NCBI RefSeq assembly: GCF_020379485.1
Contig: NC_063444.1
Span: forward strand, 2,304,652 to 2,368,651
From: Brassica napus
Lineage: Eukaryota; Streptophyta; Magnoliopsida; Brassicales; Brassicaceae
Length of the DNA stretch: 64,000 nt
Direction of reading: 5' to 3'
In this document: in pieces, positions 46,377-57,427 of the stretch
Position numbering within the stretch: position 1 is the stretch's first letter
Layout of the letters: each line of letters starts with the position of its first letter
Notes under the pieces: model-generated
The model's database searches: none
The model's input: the letters and a program-made list of their open reading frames with translations, nothing else
Told to the model about the DNA's origin: nothing
Translations under genes and position numbers: made by a program

Positions 46377-47073
46377 GGACGACTTAATTCTAAGTCGTCC
46401 GGCTTTGTTTGTTAAAAAAAAAACTTCAGACGACTTATATATAAGTCGTCTACGAGAAACGGGCTAGTTTTGCATTTGACCGAATCGTGTCAGATCTTTG
46501 ACTATTTCTGGACGACTTATAATTCAGTCGTCTCTGGGAAAGTTAAAATTTCAATATTTTATGAAAACTTGACGACTTACGTGTAAGTCGTCCTAGGTTA
46601 GTTTTGTAATTGAAAAATAAAACTTGAAATTTAACTTTCTCCAGACGACTTAGATGAAAGTCGTCCAGCTAAACGACTTGATTTAAGGTCGTCCGGGATA
46701 AGCAAGGTTTGACCAGAAAATTGGGAAAAATTCTGGACGACTTTGCTTTCCCCGGACGACTTTAAATTAAGTCTTCTGGAGGGACGACTTTATATTAAGT
46801 CGTCTGGTTAAAGTTAAATTATGAAGTTTTATTTTTCAATTACAAAACTAACCTAGGACGACTTACACGTAAGTCGTCAAGTTTTCATAAAATATTGAAA
46901 TTTTAACTTTCTCAGAGACGACTGAATTATAAGTCGTCCAGAAATAGTCAAAGATCTGACACGATTCGGTCAAATGCAAAACTAGCCCGTTTCTCGTAGA
47001 CGACTTATATATATGTCGTCTGGAGTGTTTTTTTTTTAACAAACAAAGCTGGACGACTTAATTTAAGTCGTCC
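46377..47073. repeat. 292-bp inverted repeat with dyad motifs
   Basis: The arm at 46377-46668 pairs with 46782-47073 around a ~113-bp spacer. Matching landmarks, inward, are GGACGACTTAATT, CTTTGTTTGTTAAAAAAA, GAGAAACGGGCTAGTTTTGC, CGAATCGTGTCAGATCTTTG, TATTTTATGAAAACTTGACG and AATTGAAAAATAAAACTT. Identity is high but imperfect. A transcript across it would fold into a long hairpin. Confidence 0.85.
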
Positions 47074-47663
47074 GTTTGACCAGAAGACTCATCAGTAAGT
47101 CTTCTACATACAGATGACTTACTAGTAAGTCTTCTACGCGAACAGATCTTGAAAAAAAATTCAAATTCGTACCTTAAACTAGGTGAGATGACTTCGTTTG
47201 CACACAGGGTCTTCTCCAACCACCCAGAACCTCAAACGAAAGCAACCGTAAGTCAAAACGAAAGAAATATGGCTCTGTCAACCATAGCCCATATTTTGAA
47301 TCAAAAGCTTGAGTTTTTTGGATGAATATAGAGAGAAAGTGAAAGAAATGTTGTTTTTAGTTCATAACAATTGAAACAGAGAGAGTGTAAAGAGATTTAC
47401 GTGCATTAAAGGGCATTAAAAGCTCCAAACAGTTCGTACAAGGTTGTTGCCACTATTCATTGCAGTGGCAATATTGTAAATACTTGAAGAAGATGAGGTT
47501 GAAACAGTAAAGAAGCCATTTTCGAAAAGAAAAAAAAAATGTTAATGGCATTTTCGTAGATAAAATGCAGGTGTGGGGTTAAAATCTCAAAAAAAAAAGG
47601 AGTAAAAAAAAATGTTAGTTTTCTGTTTGACTCCAAGTTTTGAGTCACTTTTGCAAAAAGCCC

Positions 47664-48405
47664 TAAAAATGCCTACAAATTACTCAAATTTTTTGAGAAC
47701 TTCGATGGTTTTTACAATGTACAATGTTAAAACCTGTTTTGGTTAATGACGTTTTAAATTACGCATGTCTCAAATTAATGTATGCGAATATTTTGAGAGA
47801 CTTAAGGACGGCAGATGCGATACAAGTTGAAGTAAAGAATAAAATATAAAAAAATCTAACCCTGAAAATGAAGGAATGAGAAGTAAAAGCTTCAAGATAC
47901 CAAAGGCAGAGAGGCACGTTGAGCACGTGCAGAAAATGATTACAACACGTTTTTGTCGCTGACCAACGTTTTCCCTCGTTATCTGGCCGCGTCATAACTT
48001 TTTCACTTTATCTTGTCTTAATTTGTTTTCCTCCTTCCACTAATCAATTACTTTTTATATTTACTAATTATTAACGGTCGATCACCAACTCTTGAGCTTT
48101 TACTTTTTTCTAATGCCTATGAATAATTCATCAACTCTCATTTATTAATTAATTTAAATAAATATCTCAGCAGCTTGAACCGTCCATTTAATATACAAGA
48201 ACGAAAAATAGTAATATATGTGGATCGAATATATTAAATTAAGGTGCTAAACAAAACAATTGAAATTGCTTTTTCCTTTTTCATATAAAAAGGAATCACT
48301 ATTCAATTCTCACTAAATCAGAATAATAGACCATACAAAGATTTTGAAGATTGACAAATAACATACTAATTCAAAAGATAAATACGAAACAATTTCGTTT
48401 CAGAA
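47664..48405. other. Duplicated non-coding spacer, copy 1 (end)
   Basis: It aligns with about 55735-56430 in unit 2 (e.g. ACGGCAG.ATGC.ATACAAGT, GCACGTTGAGCACGTGCAGA) and in part with 62821-62950. It contains ABRE/G-box-like CACGTG words. No gene supported. Confidence 0.7.
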
Positions 48406-48439
48406 ATTAGATATTTCTAGCCAATGAAACATAAATTAG

Positions 48440-48760
48440 GCAATACCAAACCGAATATATAATAATTTTTTGGGTATTTTGGATATCCGGTCGGATCTCG
48501 GGTAGGATCTGGATTTGAACCGAGACCTGCAGGTTCAAAGAAAAAAGAACCGAACAAGTATTTAACATGGACCCAGAACCAGATCTGAACCAGTATTTTT
48601 GGATCAGTTTTGGTTCGGATATTCTGGTCCGGGGGTATTTAACATGTACCCAGACCCAGATTATTATTTTTTGGATCAGTTCTGTTTCGGGTATCTGGTG
48701 CGGGTAATCCAACATTTTTTTTTTTTTGGATTTTTGGAATCCATCGAAACCGAATATGTT
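48440..48760. repeat. Low-complexity GGTTCGGAT/CGGGTATC repeat region
   Basis: Degenerate short motifs (GGATATCCGG, GGATCAGTTTTGGTTCGGAT, GTATTTAACATG.ACCCAGA) recur in both orientations. Such sequence is widespread in Brassicaceae as dispersed repeat; the family is not assigned. Confidence 0.5.
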
Positions 48761-48872
48761 TGTAATCCATCCAAGCCCAAAAAGAGCCCAAAGACATTAG
48801 ATAAATGTATGGTCCTCTTGAAAATAGGGTTGGTCTCCAGATCTTGGATTATTTTTCGAGGTTTGAAGAGCG

Positions 48873-49413
48873 ATGGGAATGAGTTCGTTTTACAGCGATA
48901 TATACGAGGTGGTGGATGATCCATCGCTGGATTCAATAATCTCATGGAGCAAAAGCAACAAGAGTTTTGTCATCTGGGATCCGAAAGAGCTAGTCGAAAA
49001 GATTCTTCCGAGACTTCTTCACTACAAGTTGTCACACTTTATAACCGAAATTGAAATCTATGTAAGTAATTTCTTGTTTATGTAACAAGATTATCACCGA
49101 TTGAGTTATTTTAAATCTGAGTTTCTTGTTGGTTGGTAGGGATTTGTAAGAATTGAGGGGTCTGAGACATGAGCAATACTTCGTGAGAGGTAAACCTGAG
49201 CTTTTGACGAAGATGCGTTACCAAGCTGTCTCGAATATGGTGAAGAAAGGTAGAGAAGAACAAGAGAAGAAGATCTCTGTGGGAGATCAGATGATGAGTG
49301 GCAGATATGCACCTATTAGGTTCAACAAATTTAAGAGATCACCAAAGAAATCATCAAAGAAATCATTAAAGAAAGCTAAAGCTATAACGCCACTGGAGAC
49401 AATCTACGAGTGA
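48873..49413 (+). pseudogene. Heat shock factor DNA-binding-domain-like pseudogene
   Basis: Exon 1 (48873-49061) encodes MGMSSFYSDIYEVVDDPSLD and ISWSKSNKSFVIWDPKELVE, the helix 1-2 region of the HSF winged-helix fold. Exon 2 starts at 49140 after TTGGTAG and reads GFVRIEGSET before TGA at 49170-49172. Two bases later the family sequence resumes (EQYFVRGKPELLTKMRYQAV) and runs to TGA at 49411-49413 with a Lys/Ser-rich tail. A two-base deletion (TGGGAG to TGAG) explains the break. It resembles the small HSF-like winged-helix proteins of Arabidopsis (At4g18870 type). It sits at the boundary of duplicated units. Confidence 0.75.
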
Positions 49414-49589
49414 TATGCCATTAGACAAAACTTTGTCATCAGTTGCTTTCTATACTTTGCGATGAATGTTACTCCTCACAAATTGTATCTTCGCAAGCAA
49501 TCGTGTGTGTGTGTTTTTTTTTATATTCTTCGTTCGTGATGCATTGTGATCCATCAGGTCTTACACCTGAGAAACCAACCATTATATCT

Positions 49590-50018
49590 GAAAGCTCGAC
49601 TTACATTCTAGCTGCCCGGTTCAATGCTTCTCCCCTTGAGGATTGAGGTCAATCATCATCTAAAGAATTCATGTCAATTGCTTTTTCTTAGTTTATGTAT
49701 TATTTTGTTTCTATCAACCATGACATGTTTTGAGATCAAAGTACTCAGATGGAGGAGGTGGCGAAATTGATCAACGGGAAGGAAATTGACTTGGGGGAGT
49801 TAAAGACGCAAGCTAATCAAGCCCATATTTTAAAGGTAAATGTTTTGGTTACAGACTCTCCTCCCTTCTCGTTTGTAAATTTGTATAATATCCTTATACA
49901 AGTATTAATCAGCAAAGTTGATTCTTTTCAGCATTACAAGATAACTAATCAAGAACTCGGGATATCCTCTCTAGGAGATGCCATTGTTTGCCGGATCTCT
50001 GCACGCAACGCTTTGTAA
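49590..50018 (+). pseudogene. 5'-truncated Cgi121/TPRKB copy (unit 2)
   Basis: Only the end of exon 4 (ISESSTYILAARFNASPLE), exon 5 (49749-49835) and exon 6 (49932-50018) remain. Exon 4 is followed by seven extra bases (GATTGAG) that create a stop and separate it from the intron donor. Exons 5 and 6 keep their 87-nt lengths and open frame. With exons 1-3 gone this cannot make KEOPS subunit. Confidence 0.9.
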
Positions 50019-50361
50019 AAGGAAAGACATCTCTTCTTTTGTGTTCTTATAGTTTTTTTTCTTTCTCAGTTATACCTACATGTGACAATTTGTTTAGTAA
50101 TTCATTGCATCTTTTATAACCCGAAGTTATGTTTCTTAACTTTTTTTTTTTATTTCCTGTCCTCAAATAGTTTGAACTCAATTTTTTTAATGAGATTATG
50201 AGAAGAACATATTATTAACCAAAAATACAAATAATTACATGTTCTCTGCCCAATATAATCAAAAGATTCTTGCTCATTTTGAACAAGCTAAGACAATATC
50301 AACTCATCTTGCACTCAACTATAACAAGAAAGAGTGAGTGGCAATTTTGTTCTGAAAATAA
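50019..50361. other. 3' region between TPRKB copy and ERF109
   Basis: It is the paralogue of 30486-30807 and of 58430-58740, AT-rich, with no gene. Confidence 0.65.
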
Positions 50362-51192
50362 TCACTGGAACATATCAGCAATAGTGTTGCCTGAATCCGA
50401 AGAATCTCCATTCCCAAAATCCATCATCATCATCATCTTCAAATATTCATCCATATCACAATCTCCACGCCATTGTTCTGCTTCAGCAGATTCCGTTGCA
50501 CTTACGCTCGTACTTGCATTCGCACTCGCACTCGTTACCACGTCCTCAGCTCCAACAGGGGAAGAAGCAGACGCAGTGTAATCCGCAAACGGGAAGTTGA
50601 GTTTAGCCCTCGGCCCACGGAACCCAATAGCGGCCCGATCATAGGCCCTAGCCGCGTCCTCGGCGGTCTCGAAAGTGCCGAGCCAGACACGTGTCGCTCT
50701 CTTGGGATCTCTGATCTCAGCTGCGAATTTGCCCCAAGGCCTCTGCCTCACTCCTCTGTACCCGTTCTTCTTGTTCTTCCTCTTCCTCACTTTCCCTCCT
50801 CCTTCCGCTGCTTTCTTCGCCGCCGCCACGTGGCTCTCTCTTCTACTACTAACCCCATCTTCTTCTTCAGCATCTACTTGTTGGTGTGTGTTTTCGATTC
50901 TCTGATTTGGCGCGAAAAAGTAGTTGCAGCCGAGACAGCCGTCGATCCTGCACACCTGGCAAGCGTCGGAATCCGAAGGAGGCATTCCCGCGCTTATCAC
51001 TGTGCTGGAGAAGCCCTGATACGGCGCCGTTTCGTTTTCCCCTGAGATCACGTGCTGCAAGGCGGAGACTATGACGGATAGTTCTTGCTCCGGTGACAGC
51101 TGCTCCTGATTATGATACGGATACCGGGTCGAATCGCGATCCCGAGATGGAGCTCCGGATGATAATTCGGGTCTGTTGTTAGGATAATGCAT
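50362..51192 (-). CDS. ERF109: AP2/ERF transcription factor ERF109 (RRTF1)
   Basis: An intronless 276-aa frame starts with ATG at 51190-51192. Residues ~78-92 form the Cys motif of group X ERFs ([16 protein letters not shown]), followed by a basic nuclear-localisation stretch ([10 protein letters not shown]). The AP2 domain spans ~144-202 ([20 protein letters not shown] to [10 protein letters not shown]). The Ala and Asp that mark ERF-type binding to GCC boxes are present in the second strand and helix region. The C-terminus is acidic ([24 protein letters not shown]) and may activate transcription. In Arabidopsis this gene responds quickly to redox, wounding and jasmonate. It corresponds to At4g34410. 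The AP2-less paralogue lies at 30808-31200. Confidence 0.95.
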   Translation of the reverse strand: MHYPNNRPELSSGAPSRDRDSTRYPYHNQEQLSPEQELSVIVSALQHVISGENETAPYQGFSSTVISAGMPPSDSDACQVCRIDGCLGCNYFFAPNQRIENTHQQVDAEEEDGVSSRRESHVAAAKKAAEGGGKVRKRKNKKNGYRGVRQRPWGKFAAEIRDPKRATRVWLGTFETAEDAARAYDRAAIGFRGPRAKLNFPFADYTASASSPVGAEDVVTSASANASTSVSATESAEAEQWRGDCDMDEYLKMMMMMDFGNGDSSDSGNTIADMFQ

Positions 51193-53164
51193 TTGATTAA
51201 TTTTGGATTTTTTTTTTGTCGTCGACTGTGTAAGTGTTCAAGCACCTGGAGATGATGTTTTTGTTTTCGGTTGTGTTTTGGGGGAAACTGAAAGTGGAAA
51301 GAAGCTCCTTTATATATGCGTGTTTTTTTGGAATGTCTATGTGGATAATCAGTTGCCAACTGGCACACACACTCTTCAGACACGGGCTCGTTTTGTGTGT
51401 GATTTGATTTTTTTGGAAACACGTGCGTTAAATTCTGGGGATGTCGATAATGATTTTTTATTTATTTCTGGGATGGGTTTATATGACAGTGACATTTCTT
51501 TAAAATATAAAGGTATTGGATCCATTCTCATCATATGTGACGCTTTTTAAGAAAGAACCAACTTTTGCGATTTGTTATTAAATTATTATATCAGTTATGT
51601 TCGCTTTCACACAGCATAGATTTTAATTTAAACATGTTTAATTGGGAATAAGTATCTAGGTACGTGATTGATTGTGTTAGAATAAGTCACGTGCTATTTT
51701 TAACTTTTATTATTTCGACTGCTTAATTTGTGAGTAATTTGTCTTTCACACTTAGAGCTTTGTGTAGATCAATTTGTCTTTCTAGATGACTATAGATCCA
51801 TCGTCTCAAAACTCAAAAGCATATCTATCCTGTTTGTCTTTTTTTATACTATAGTATACGACAAATCAATCCAACAATCTTCTTGACCGGTGATCATCTG
51901 AGAAATACTAGGAACAAATACAAAAAAATGAATAGGAATAAAATTAAAGCAATGAGTGAAAATGATTGTTTTTCTTCAAAAATAATAAAGAATAATTTTA
52001 CTTTGTTATTCTCTACAAAAAAAAGAATGATGATGAATAGAAAAGAAAATTAATTCCTCATAAACGATATATTTTTATGGGAACCATAAAGAATTGAATG
52101 TTCTTTCTCATTCTCACCGATCACACCTCTCATGCCAATAGACATGTGCAACATTGCATTAACATTGTGCTTCACACAAACTAGTGGTGAATTAACAAAA
52201 GACTATTCATTTTACGAGCACAAATATGAACAATCGCAATGAACTTTTCTCAGCATGTATGTGTTCCACCGACCATGTTTAATCACGTTGCTTTTCTTAA
52301 ACCTTATGATTCGACGACACAACTTCTCAATCATCATTTCTTAATTTTCAAATATGCTTTTATTAAGAAATGTGCACTGAAGTGAGATGAGACCTAGATT
52401 ACTATGTGTTAAAATCATATATTAGTTTCCTATAGGCTATAGTCATGTGTGATCCAAGTATTATGTATTGCCGATTCTAAAATGGAATTAAGTAGAGATA
52501 AATCGTAAAAACTTATCATCTCTTGTTTATGTATAGCCAAAATCATCTATAAAAAAATATTATTGTTAATTGTTTCGAATTAAACGTTCACATAACTTAT
52601 TACTATTGTTTATTCTGGATATATAAATTTATAACATTAACAAAATGAGCTGAAACCAAATATGTATAGTTTTTGTATTAATGTACTTCAAACCAAATGT
52701 AGTTGTACATTATTTCCATCTTACTTTCAATTAATATAATTGGTTTATGACACTAATGCTGTATATGTGATTTTAATTAACTTATTACATAAAAATAGGA
52801 AAATCATGATGCCCCCAGTTATGTTTGTAAGTTTACAATACGAATCGTACTAATTATATTAGCATAGTTTCTGTAAAAGGAAAACATTGAGTATTAAGAA
52901 CAAGTCTTTATTAATTTGTCTATACATTAAACCGACACTAATACTTTTTTTAAAAACCGACACTAATACGATATGCTAGAATTTGAGAAATTCAACTAAC
53001 ATGAGAGAAGCTTACTTTAATTTGTATAATTTTTTCTATTGGCTTAATACATTCAAAATTAGGAAAATGAGTTTAATTAAGTAAAAAAGGGAGAAAATGA
53101 GATAACTTGTCAAAGATGGTGAATGAAAGCGAAAGCTTTACCGTTTTCTCATCTCAGATAGTCC
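51193..53164. other. ERF109 upstream region, spacer copy 2
   Basis: The ERF109 promoter and the duplicated spacer (matching 31201-31291, 32873-32935, 33796-34898, 37471-37735 and part of 40230-40370) lie here without the insertions found in unit 1. About 51890-52130 is an extra ~230-bp AT-rich piece absent from unit 1 and may be a small MITE; its ends were not resolved. Confidence 0.65.
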
Positions 53165-53173
53165 AATGATTTA

Positions 53174-54878
53174 GACTTATTCTTGTGTTCACCCCCTATG
53201 GTGAACCTAGAGGTTCACCGACCAATAAGATTGTGTTATTTCATATTCGATATCTTTTAAAAAAGGAAACAAAATATTGTCAAATTATATTATCTTTTTA
53301 AAATTAAAAAATAAAAAAATAAATAAAAAATAGCAGTAATTACAAAAAAAAATATTTTTAACGTCGTCAGCAAAACATTAAACCCTAAATCATAATCTCT
53401 AAACCCTAAATCATAAACCCTAAACCCTAAATCATAAACCCTAAACCTTTGGGTAAACCCTAAACTCTAGGATAAATCTTAAACTCTAAATCAAAATCAC
53501 TAAACACTAAAACATTCAAGGGTTTAGGGTTTAAGATTTAAGATTTAGAGTTTTAGGGTTTAGTGTTTTTATTTAGAGTTTTGGATTTATCCAAGGGTTT
53601 AGGGTTTACCCCAGGGTGTAGAGTTTACCCGGACAGAACTTAGGTTTACCTCATAGGCTGAACCTTTAAATTCACTCCACCCTTTAGGACCAATCAAAAT
53701 GACACATAGATTATTAATTAAAAAACAATAAATTAAATAAGAATTAGCTACAAAAAATAAAAACGCTAATTTTAACGACGCTTCCAGCTAAACCCTAAAC
53801 CCTAAATTTTAAATTCTAAACCCTATACCCTAAATTCTAAACCCAAATCCAAACCTCTAAACTCAAACCCTATACCCTAAACCCTAATCCTAGACCCTAA
53901 ACCCAAATTATATACCCTAAACCCAAAAACTAGACTATAAACCTAAATCTTATACCCTAAACCCAAGTCGTAGACCCTAAACCCAAACCGTAAATCTTAA
54001 ACCCAAATTATATACCCTAAACCCAAAACCTTACCATAAGTCCAAACGGTAAATCCTAAACCCAAACCGTAAATCCTAAACCCAAAACCTATACCCTAAA
54101 CCCAAATCCTAAACCTAAAACCCAAACGGTAAACCCTAAACCCAAACCCCAAACTTAGATGATATAGGATTTGGGTTAAGGTTTACGGTTTGGGTTTAGG
54201 GTCTAAGACTTGGGTTTAGGGTATAGGATTTAGGTTTATAGTCTATTTTTTGGGTTTAAGGTATATTTGGGTTTAGGGTCTAGGATTAGGGTTTAGGGTC
54301 TAGGATTAGGGTTTAGGGTATAGGGTATAGGGTTTGAGTTTAGGGGTTTGAATTTGGGTTTAGAATTTAGGGTATAGGGTTTAGAATTTAAGATTTAGGG
54401 TTTAGGATTTCTTTTGGAAGCGTTAACATCGTTAAAATTAACGTTTTAATTTTTTGTATCTATTTTTTATTTAATTTAATATTTTTTAATTAATAATCTA
54501 TGTGTCACTTTGATTGGTCCTAAAGAGTGGGGTGAATTTAAAGGTTCACCCTAGGGGGTGATCCTAAGTTTTGTTCAGTTTACCCAAGGGTTTAGGGTTT
54601 ACCCAAGGGTTTAGGGTTTACCCAAGGGTTTAGGTTTACCCAAGGGTTTAGGGTTTAGGATTTAGGGTTTAGGGATTAGAATTTAGGGTTTAATGTTTTG
54701 CTAACGACGTTAAAAATATTTTTTTTAATTCTTTGTTCTGTAACTGCTATTTTTTTTTTTTTTAAACATAATATAACTTGATAACATTTTGTTTCATTTT
54801 TTAAAAGATATCAAATTTGAAATAATGAAATGCTATTGGCTAGGAGGTTCACCTAGGGGGTAAATACAAGAATAACTC
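53174..54878. mobile_element. MULE-type MITE with telomere-like repeats (outer)
   Basis: A 1705-bp element is flanked by a perfect 9-bp duplication AATGATTTA (53165-53173, 54879-54887); unit 1 has the empty site near 40366. Ends are GACTTATTCTTGTGTTCACC and, reverse-complemented, GAGTTATTCTTGTATTTACC. The two halves are roughly mirror images, made of degenerate CCCTAAA on the left and TTTAGGG on the right. No coding sequence. The 9-bp duplication points to the Mutator superfamily. A second element is inserted inside it. Confidence 0.85.
53631..54576. mobile_element. Related MITE nested in the outer element
   Basis: A 946-bp element is flanked by AGTTTACCC (53622-53630 and 54577-54585). Ends are GGACAGAACTTAGGTTTACC and, reverse-complemented, GAACAAAACTTAGGATCACC. 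About 100 bp of terminal inverted repeat includes CCTTTAAATTCAC and TAGGACCAATCAAA.TGACAC. The interior is again degenerate CCCTAAA/TTTAGGG arrays, so a relative of the host element has jumped into it. Confidence 0.85.
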
Positions 54879-54921
54879 AATGATTTATGAGTGATTATTA
54901 GAAGTTGAAGTGTATATAATG

Positions 54922-54940
54922 TGTTGCCAAAAAAAAAAAA
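54922..54940 (+). mobile_element. Poly(A)-only retroposition scar (unit 2)
   Basis: TGTTGCC followed by A12 is flanked by AGTGTATATAATG (54909-54921) and AGTGTATATCATG (54941-54953), one mismatch. Unit 1 has a single copy near 40399. It has the same GCC-poly(A) structure as 40529-40547. Confidence 0.75.
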
Positions 54941-55475
54941 AGTGTATATCATGATGCTGAGCTGGCATGTGGATTCACTAAGCCCTTTACGTCAGTCTAT
55001 CACAATGTTGACCCTTTCTCCACGCTGACCCACCACGTCTTCGCTTTCTAGACTCTCTTCTTGCTATTTCCTTTGATTATTATTTTCTCTTCTTGGTCTT
55101 ATGGTCTTTGACTTTGTCTCGTAGCCAATTATAGGACACACGTCATGACTCTTATGGATATCATAGAGGCAAACCAATATCAATATGTACTGTACTTCTT
55201 TATCTATAAAGGAATTCTAAGAGCACCATTATCAGATTTCTATGTCAATATCTAATAAAAATATTATTTTTTTAATTTTAAAACTATTTTGATTTATTTT
55301 TTTAAAAAAAATTAAAACACTAGTGAAACATTTGGAATAGTAATCTTTCAAATATGTGGGAAAAGTTCTCAAACGAAAAAAAATCATTTTTTTGTACGAA
55401 GATGAATTTTTCTATTTTGACTTGTTCCCTCCCTTAAATGAGTTGCTATAATCGAATAAAAATGGATAAAAGCTC

Positions 55476-55491
55476 GGGGGGGGGGGGGGGG
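55476..55491. repeat. G16 homopolymer
   Basis: Sixteen consecutive G in otherwise AT-rich DNA; the paralogue in unit 1 (near 41020) reads GCTCGTGGGATTG. It is a real expansion or a sequencing/assembly artefact. Confidence 0.7.
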
Positions 55492-56840
55492 TGACGTGAA
55501 GGGATATATTTTAATTTTGAGAACATTTTTAAGAACTCTTCAATGTGGATGCCTTAATATACTAGCCTTTGAGATTTGACCAACAAACAAAAACTTTAAG
55601 ATTTAAAGTTTTCTACAAACTTTTGTTGAGTTATGCTCACATTTTACTTCTAGCATTTAATGCCATGAAGGTTAATTTATCACTATTTCATTCTGTTCGT
55701 GAGCCTGAGCCTACTGTAAAGTGTAAACAATGACAAAACTGCCTACAAATTACTCAAACTTTTTGAGAACTTCAATGGTTTTTTACAATGTACTATGTTT
55801 AAAACCTTTTTTTGTTAATGACGATTTAAATTACGTATGTCTCACCAGTATATACGAATATTTTATTGAGAGACTTAAGGACGGCAGGATGCCATACAAG
55901 TTGAAGTAAAGAATAAAATATAAACAAATCTAACCCTTAAAAAGAAAAAGGAATGAGAAGTAAAAGCTTCAAGATACCGAAGGCAGAGAGAGGCACGTTG
56001 AGCACGTGCAGAAACTGATTGTAACACGTTTTTTGCGCTGACTAACGTTTTCCTTCACTATCTCGCCGCGTCATAACTTTTTCACTTTATCTTCTCCTAA
56101 TACGTTTTCTATCTCCCACTAATCAATTAGATTCTATGGATTAGTACTAAACACCTCTAATATTTAATTAATAACGGTCGATTACCAACTCTTGTTCCTT
56201 TTACTTTTTTCAATGCCTATGAAATAATTCATCAACTCTCATTTATTAACTAATTAAAAATAAATATCTCAGCAGCTTTGAACCGTCCATTTCATATACA
56301 GGAGTGAAAAAATATTAAAATAGTGCTATATGTGAAATTGTTTTTTTTTTCCTTTTTCATATAAAAAGGAATCACTATTCAGTTCTCACTAGATCAGAAT
56401 AATAGACCATACAGGATTTTGAAGATGACAAATATCGACATTCCAAAAAATAACGCACCTGTTCCTAAAAATTAATTTTTTCAAAAAAAAAATATCTCAG
56501 CGGAAATCTTCTAAAAATTTTATTCAAAAATTTTGAGATTTGGAATATATATGTTTGATAATCAAACATTGAGTGCCTCCTTCATTAGTTAATACATAAA
56601 TGTTCTCATAATTTGATTAGCAAATTAGAGATATGATTGCATATATGTGTACTGCAACCTTTCACATTGGTGTTTACAAACAAAAATCTCCCAACTGTAA
56701 CCACTTAAAATCACATGTATGTTTTCTTTTAAAAATTAACTATCGTACACACAAACACACATCATACAAACATAATACATGTATTATCCACAGACTCTAA
56801 AAGAAAAGGAAAAAAAAAAGAATTTTCAATTTTGGAAGAA

Positions 56841-57427
56841 TCAAGAGGATAAGCTGGCTTCGATACGAGTAGTGGACATCTATTGGAACATGGAAGTTTC
56901 TTCAACATGCCACTTGAGAATCTCTCTCGCATACCTCAGTGCATTATCCACAGTATCACTATCCAAGCTCACTTGAGAAACAAACAGCTTCGGCCTAAAG
57001 GACCTACCACCAAAGGGTCCCACGAGCGAATCGTACAGTCTCTTGAACTGAAACCCGACGTAATAGAAAGCACGCTGAGCCATCGGAGGGTTGTGCCTGC
57101 TCGTCTGGTTTTGGCTGATCAACGGGTTGAAGTCTTCGAACCACTCGCAGGTTCTTAGATGAACCTCCTCGATTTTCTCTTCTAGGAGATCGAATTTGGT
57201 TAGGACCAGGAGGAACCTTTTGTCAGCTAGGATCGGGTGAGTCACCATGCTCTCGAATAGCTGTTTGTTTGCTATCTCTTGTTCACAAGGACTCCCTCAC
57301 TGTCTTCTATGTATTTTCCATAATCTGTTAGTGAGCCGCAGAATATCACCAAGTCGGCGTCTTCAAACATTTCCAGCAGTTTCCAGTTTTCTCCAAGGCT
57401 TCTTGGTTTTAACCGGATGAGTTGGTA
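56841..57427 (-). pseudogene. XLG2 last-exon pseudogene (unit 2)
   Basis: It is a copy of the XLG2 terminal exon at 63229-63829. It keeps VTHPILADKRFLLVLTKFDL and VSLDSDTVDNALRYAREILK. A nonsense codon (TAG for GAG after SMFQ) removes the last residues, and a one-base deletion near 57270 (GCTATCTCTTG versus GCAATCATCTTG) shifts the frame. A ~15-bp deletion after GGRSF and loss of the splice acceptor region at 57421 complete the damage. Its 3' flank (56540-56840) is also duplicated at 62950-63228. Confidence 0.9.

Larger units (their letters stand above)
42857..47663. mobile_element. MULE (Kaonashi/DUF1985 type) with dyad-motif arrays
   Basis: This 4807-bp element is absent from the paralogous site near 55735 (GACAAAACTGCCTAC). 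It has ~39-bp terminal inverted repeats, left GGGAGAATTGCC..GTGACTCAAAACTTGGAGTC and right, reverse-complemented, GGGCTTTTTGC..with the same GTGACTCAAAACTTGGAGTC core. The flanking duplication is TAAAAA(A)TG (42848-42856, 47664-47671). It carries a plus-strand DUF1985 gene and a deleted minus-strand MURA-like transposase. More than 50 copies of GACGACTT/AAGTCGTC are spread over introns, flanks and array regions. The catalytic transposase core is missing, so it cannot move by itself. Confidence 0.85.
54888..56440. other. Duplicated spacer, copy 2 (continued)
   Basis: It aligns with 40367-41120, 42713-42850 and 47664-48350 in unit 1, without the Harbinger and MULE insertions. No gene is supported. 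Confidence 0.7.

Noticed and set aside
43015..47120. CRISPR-like array of short palindromic repeats
   Set aside because: This is plant nuclear DNA; spacing is irregular, the units sit inside a MULE and no cas genes exist.
50473..51045. 190-codon plus-strand open frame opposite ERF109
   Set aside because: Antisense shadow of the ERF109 coding sequence.
53390..54680. True telomere or centromere-proximal telomeric array
   Set aside because: Repeats are degenerate, change orientation and are bounded by terminal inverted repeats and 9-bp target duplications, so they belong to MITEs.
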